DNA of 64,000 nt from Aphrophora alni (Eukaryota; Arthropoda; Insecta; Hemiptera; Aphrophoridae), in contig OY740772.1 of the NCBI GenBank assembly GCA_963513935.1, positions 9,504,607-9,568,606 on the forward strand. Reading direction: 5' to 3'. Of this stretch, positions 63,051 to 64,000 are shown in pieces. The notes under the pieces were generated by a model. It worked only from the letters and a program-made list of their open reading frames with translations, was not told the origin of the DNA and did no database searches. The position numbers were made by a program, and so were the translations under genes. Positions within the stretch are counted from its first letter, which is position 1. Each line of letters begins with the position of its first letter.

Positions 63051-64000
63051 ACAAAGTCTACTAATTAAGTAATTGATTCCATGTGATTTTTTTCTTTGAA
63101 TTTCTTAACTGAATGTGAGAATTCATACACTATTTGTATATCCATAGAATAATTAAATAAAAACACAAATGCACAAATGCAATACTCTCTCCTATAGAAG
63201 AGATTCGGGCTTTTGCCCTAAAGGTGACTTATGGGGCTCTTGAGTATGATTGGTCCATTCAAATTCGAGAGAAAAGAGCAAGTTGGTTAATGCCTTTGTG
63301 AGGATACCAAAATATTTGTATGTAGACTGCAACAAACGTCACTATGCCTTTGGGGACATTGTTGCCAGATGGAACAGATCCAGTGTTGCCGTCAATTGCA
63401 CCTTTCAAAAACTTAGAGTTTAGTCCGTTTGTCCATTTCAATTTCTTAGATGTGGTTGTATACTTGTTGCTTCTTTGCGTTATTTGAATGTGTGCAATAT
63501 ATTATAAATTACATAAGTTATTCGCCATTCTAAATAATTACTCCATTTAAAGAGTTCTACCTTTTATATGAAATGGAAAAACTATTTATATGTTTTGACT
63601 ACGTCGAAAAGTGTTTGTATATCAGATATAAATTTGTCTCAGATTTTTAAATAATATATATCACTAGTTTTAAAGAAGAAAATTATCTTTATTAAAAATT
63701 TTGTTACATATTTTATGTATTAATTAATCAATTTCGAATGGTTACGTAGTAATTTATCTAGGAGACCAATTTATATTGGAAACTTTGGTTACAAACTGAA
63801 ATGAAATAAAAAATGTATTAAAAATCCATAATATGGAATAGTTTTGGGTTTTTGGAATAGTAATATATTACTGTTCATATTCTTCCCAGAAACAATGTAC
63901 AGTTTTATTAAAAATAATAATTGTTTTAGAGTAAATTCAACAATCAATACATTTTACTTAGTACAACTTATTATAAAATTGCATTAGTTTTAATTCAACC
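63051..64000. other. AT-rich flank with one more complex patch, no recognisable gene
   Basis: Between about 63,185 and 63,465 the sequence is less AT-rich, and the minus strand has a 60-codon frame containing WTNGLNSKFLKGAIDGNTG. It ends in a stop and matches no family I know. A small GGGC-TTTT-GCCC hairpin lies at about 63,208. The remainder to 64,000 is AT-rich without visible genes or repeats. Confidence 0.5.

Overview
The window comes from an AT-rich eukaryotic nuclear genome, very probably an insect (at least an arthropod). The strongest clue is a nuclear copy of mitochondrial DNA at 54,355-54,998. It reads as nad4 and nad4L only with the invertebrate mitochondrial code (AGA=Ser, ATA=Met, TGA=Trp), and it keeps the ATGTTAA overlap of the two genes typical of arthropod mitochondria. 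The order within insects cannot be fixed from this sequence.

Positions 1-54,359 (85% of the window) are one uninterrupted head-to-tail satellite array. It has about 86 monomers of about 640 bp, almost identical by eye, and continues past the left edge. Each monomer contains an imperfect internal direct duplication with a 133-bp offset. Three monomers near the left edge have lost exactly one 133-bp unit (about 507 bp long). Diagnostic variants show higher-order structure: a trimer (1.92 kb) and a trimer-of-two hexamer (3.84 kb) at about 11-17 kb with scattered relatives to about 27 kb, and a pentamer (3.2 kb) at about 42.5-53 kb. One short site in the monomer, the KpnI/C-run site, is hypervariable in length and sequence. 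The array also ends at this same site, joined to the mitochondrial fragment. The only open frames in the array are short GTG- or ATG-initiated frames repeated with the satellite; I do not consider them genes.

Positions 54,360-64,000 are ordinary heterochromatin-like flank built from decayed mobile DNA. It holds the nad4/nad4L numt, an (AT)n tract, an ACGT-rich patch with a 22-bp perfect palindrome, and a hAT-type MITE with a perfect 8-bp target-site duplication sitting inside a probable pogo-like MITE. These are followed by a three-copy 138-bp minisatellite, a multiply broken minus-strand tyrosine-recombinase-like (Crypton-like) pseudogene, a cysteine-rich CXC-domain scrap inside a 17-bp inverted repeat, and a Helitron-like segment with two 161-bp direct repeats. 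No intact protein-coding gene, rRNA, tRNA or CRISPR array is supported.

Nothing here forms a working gene system. The most interesting biology is how the satellite evolves. A single position in the monomer looks like a recurrent break/repair site, and it coincides with the satellite/numt junction. Nested higher-order repeats and single-monomer duplications or losses record recent unequal exchange.
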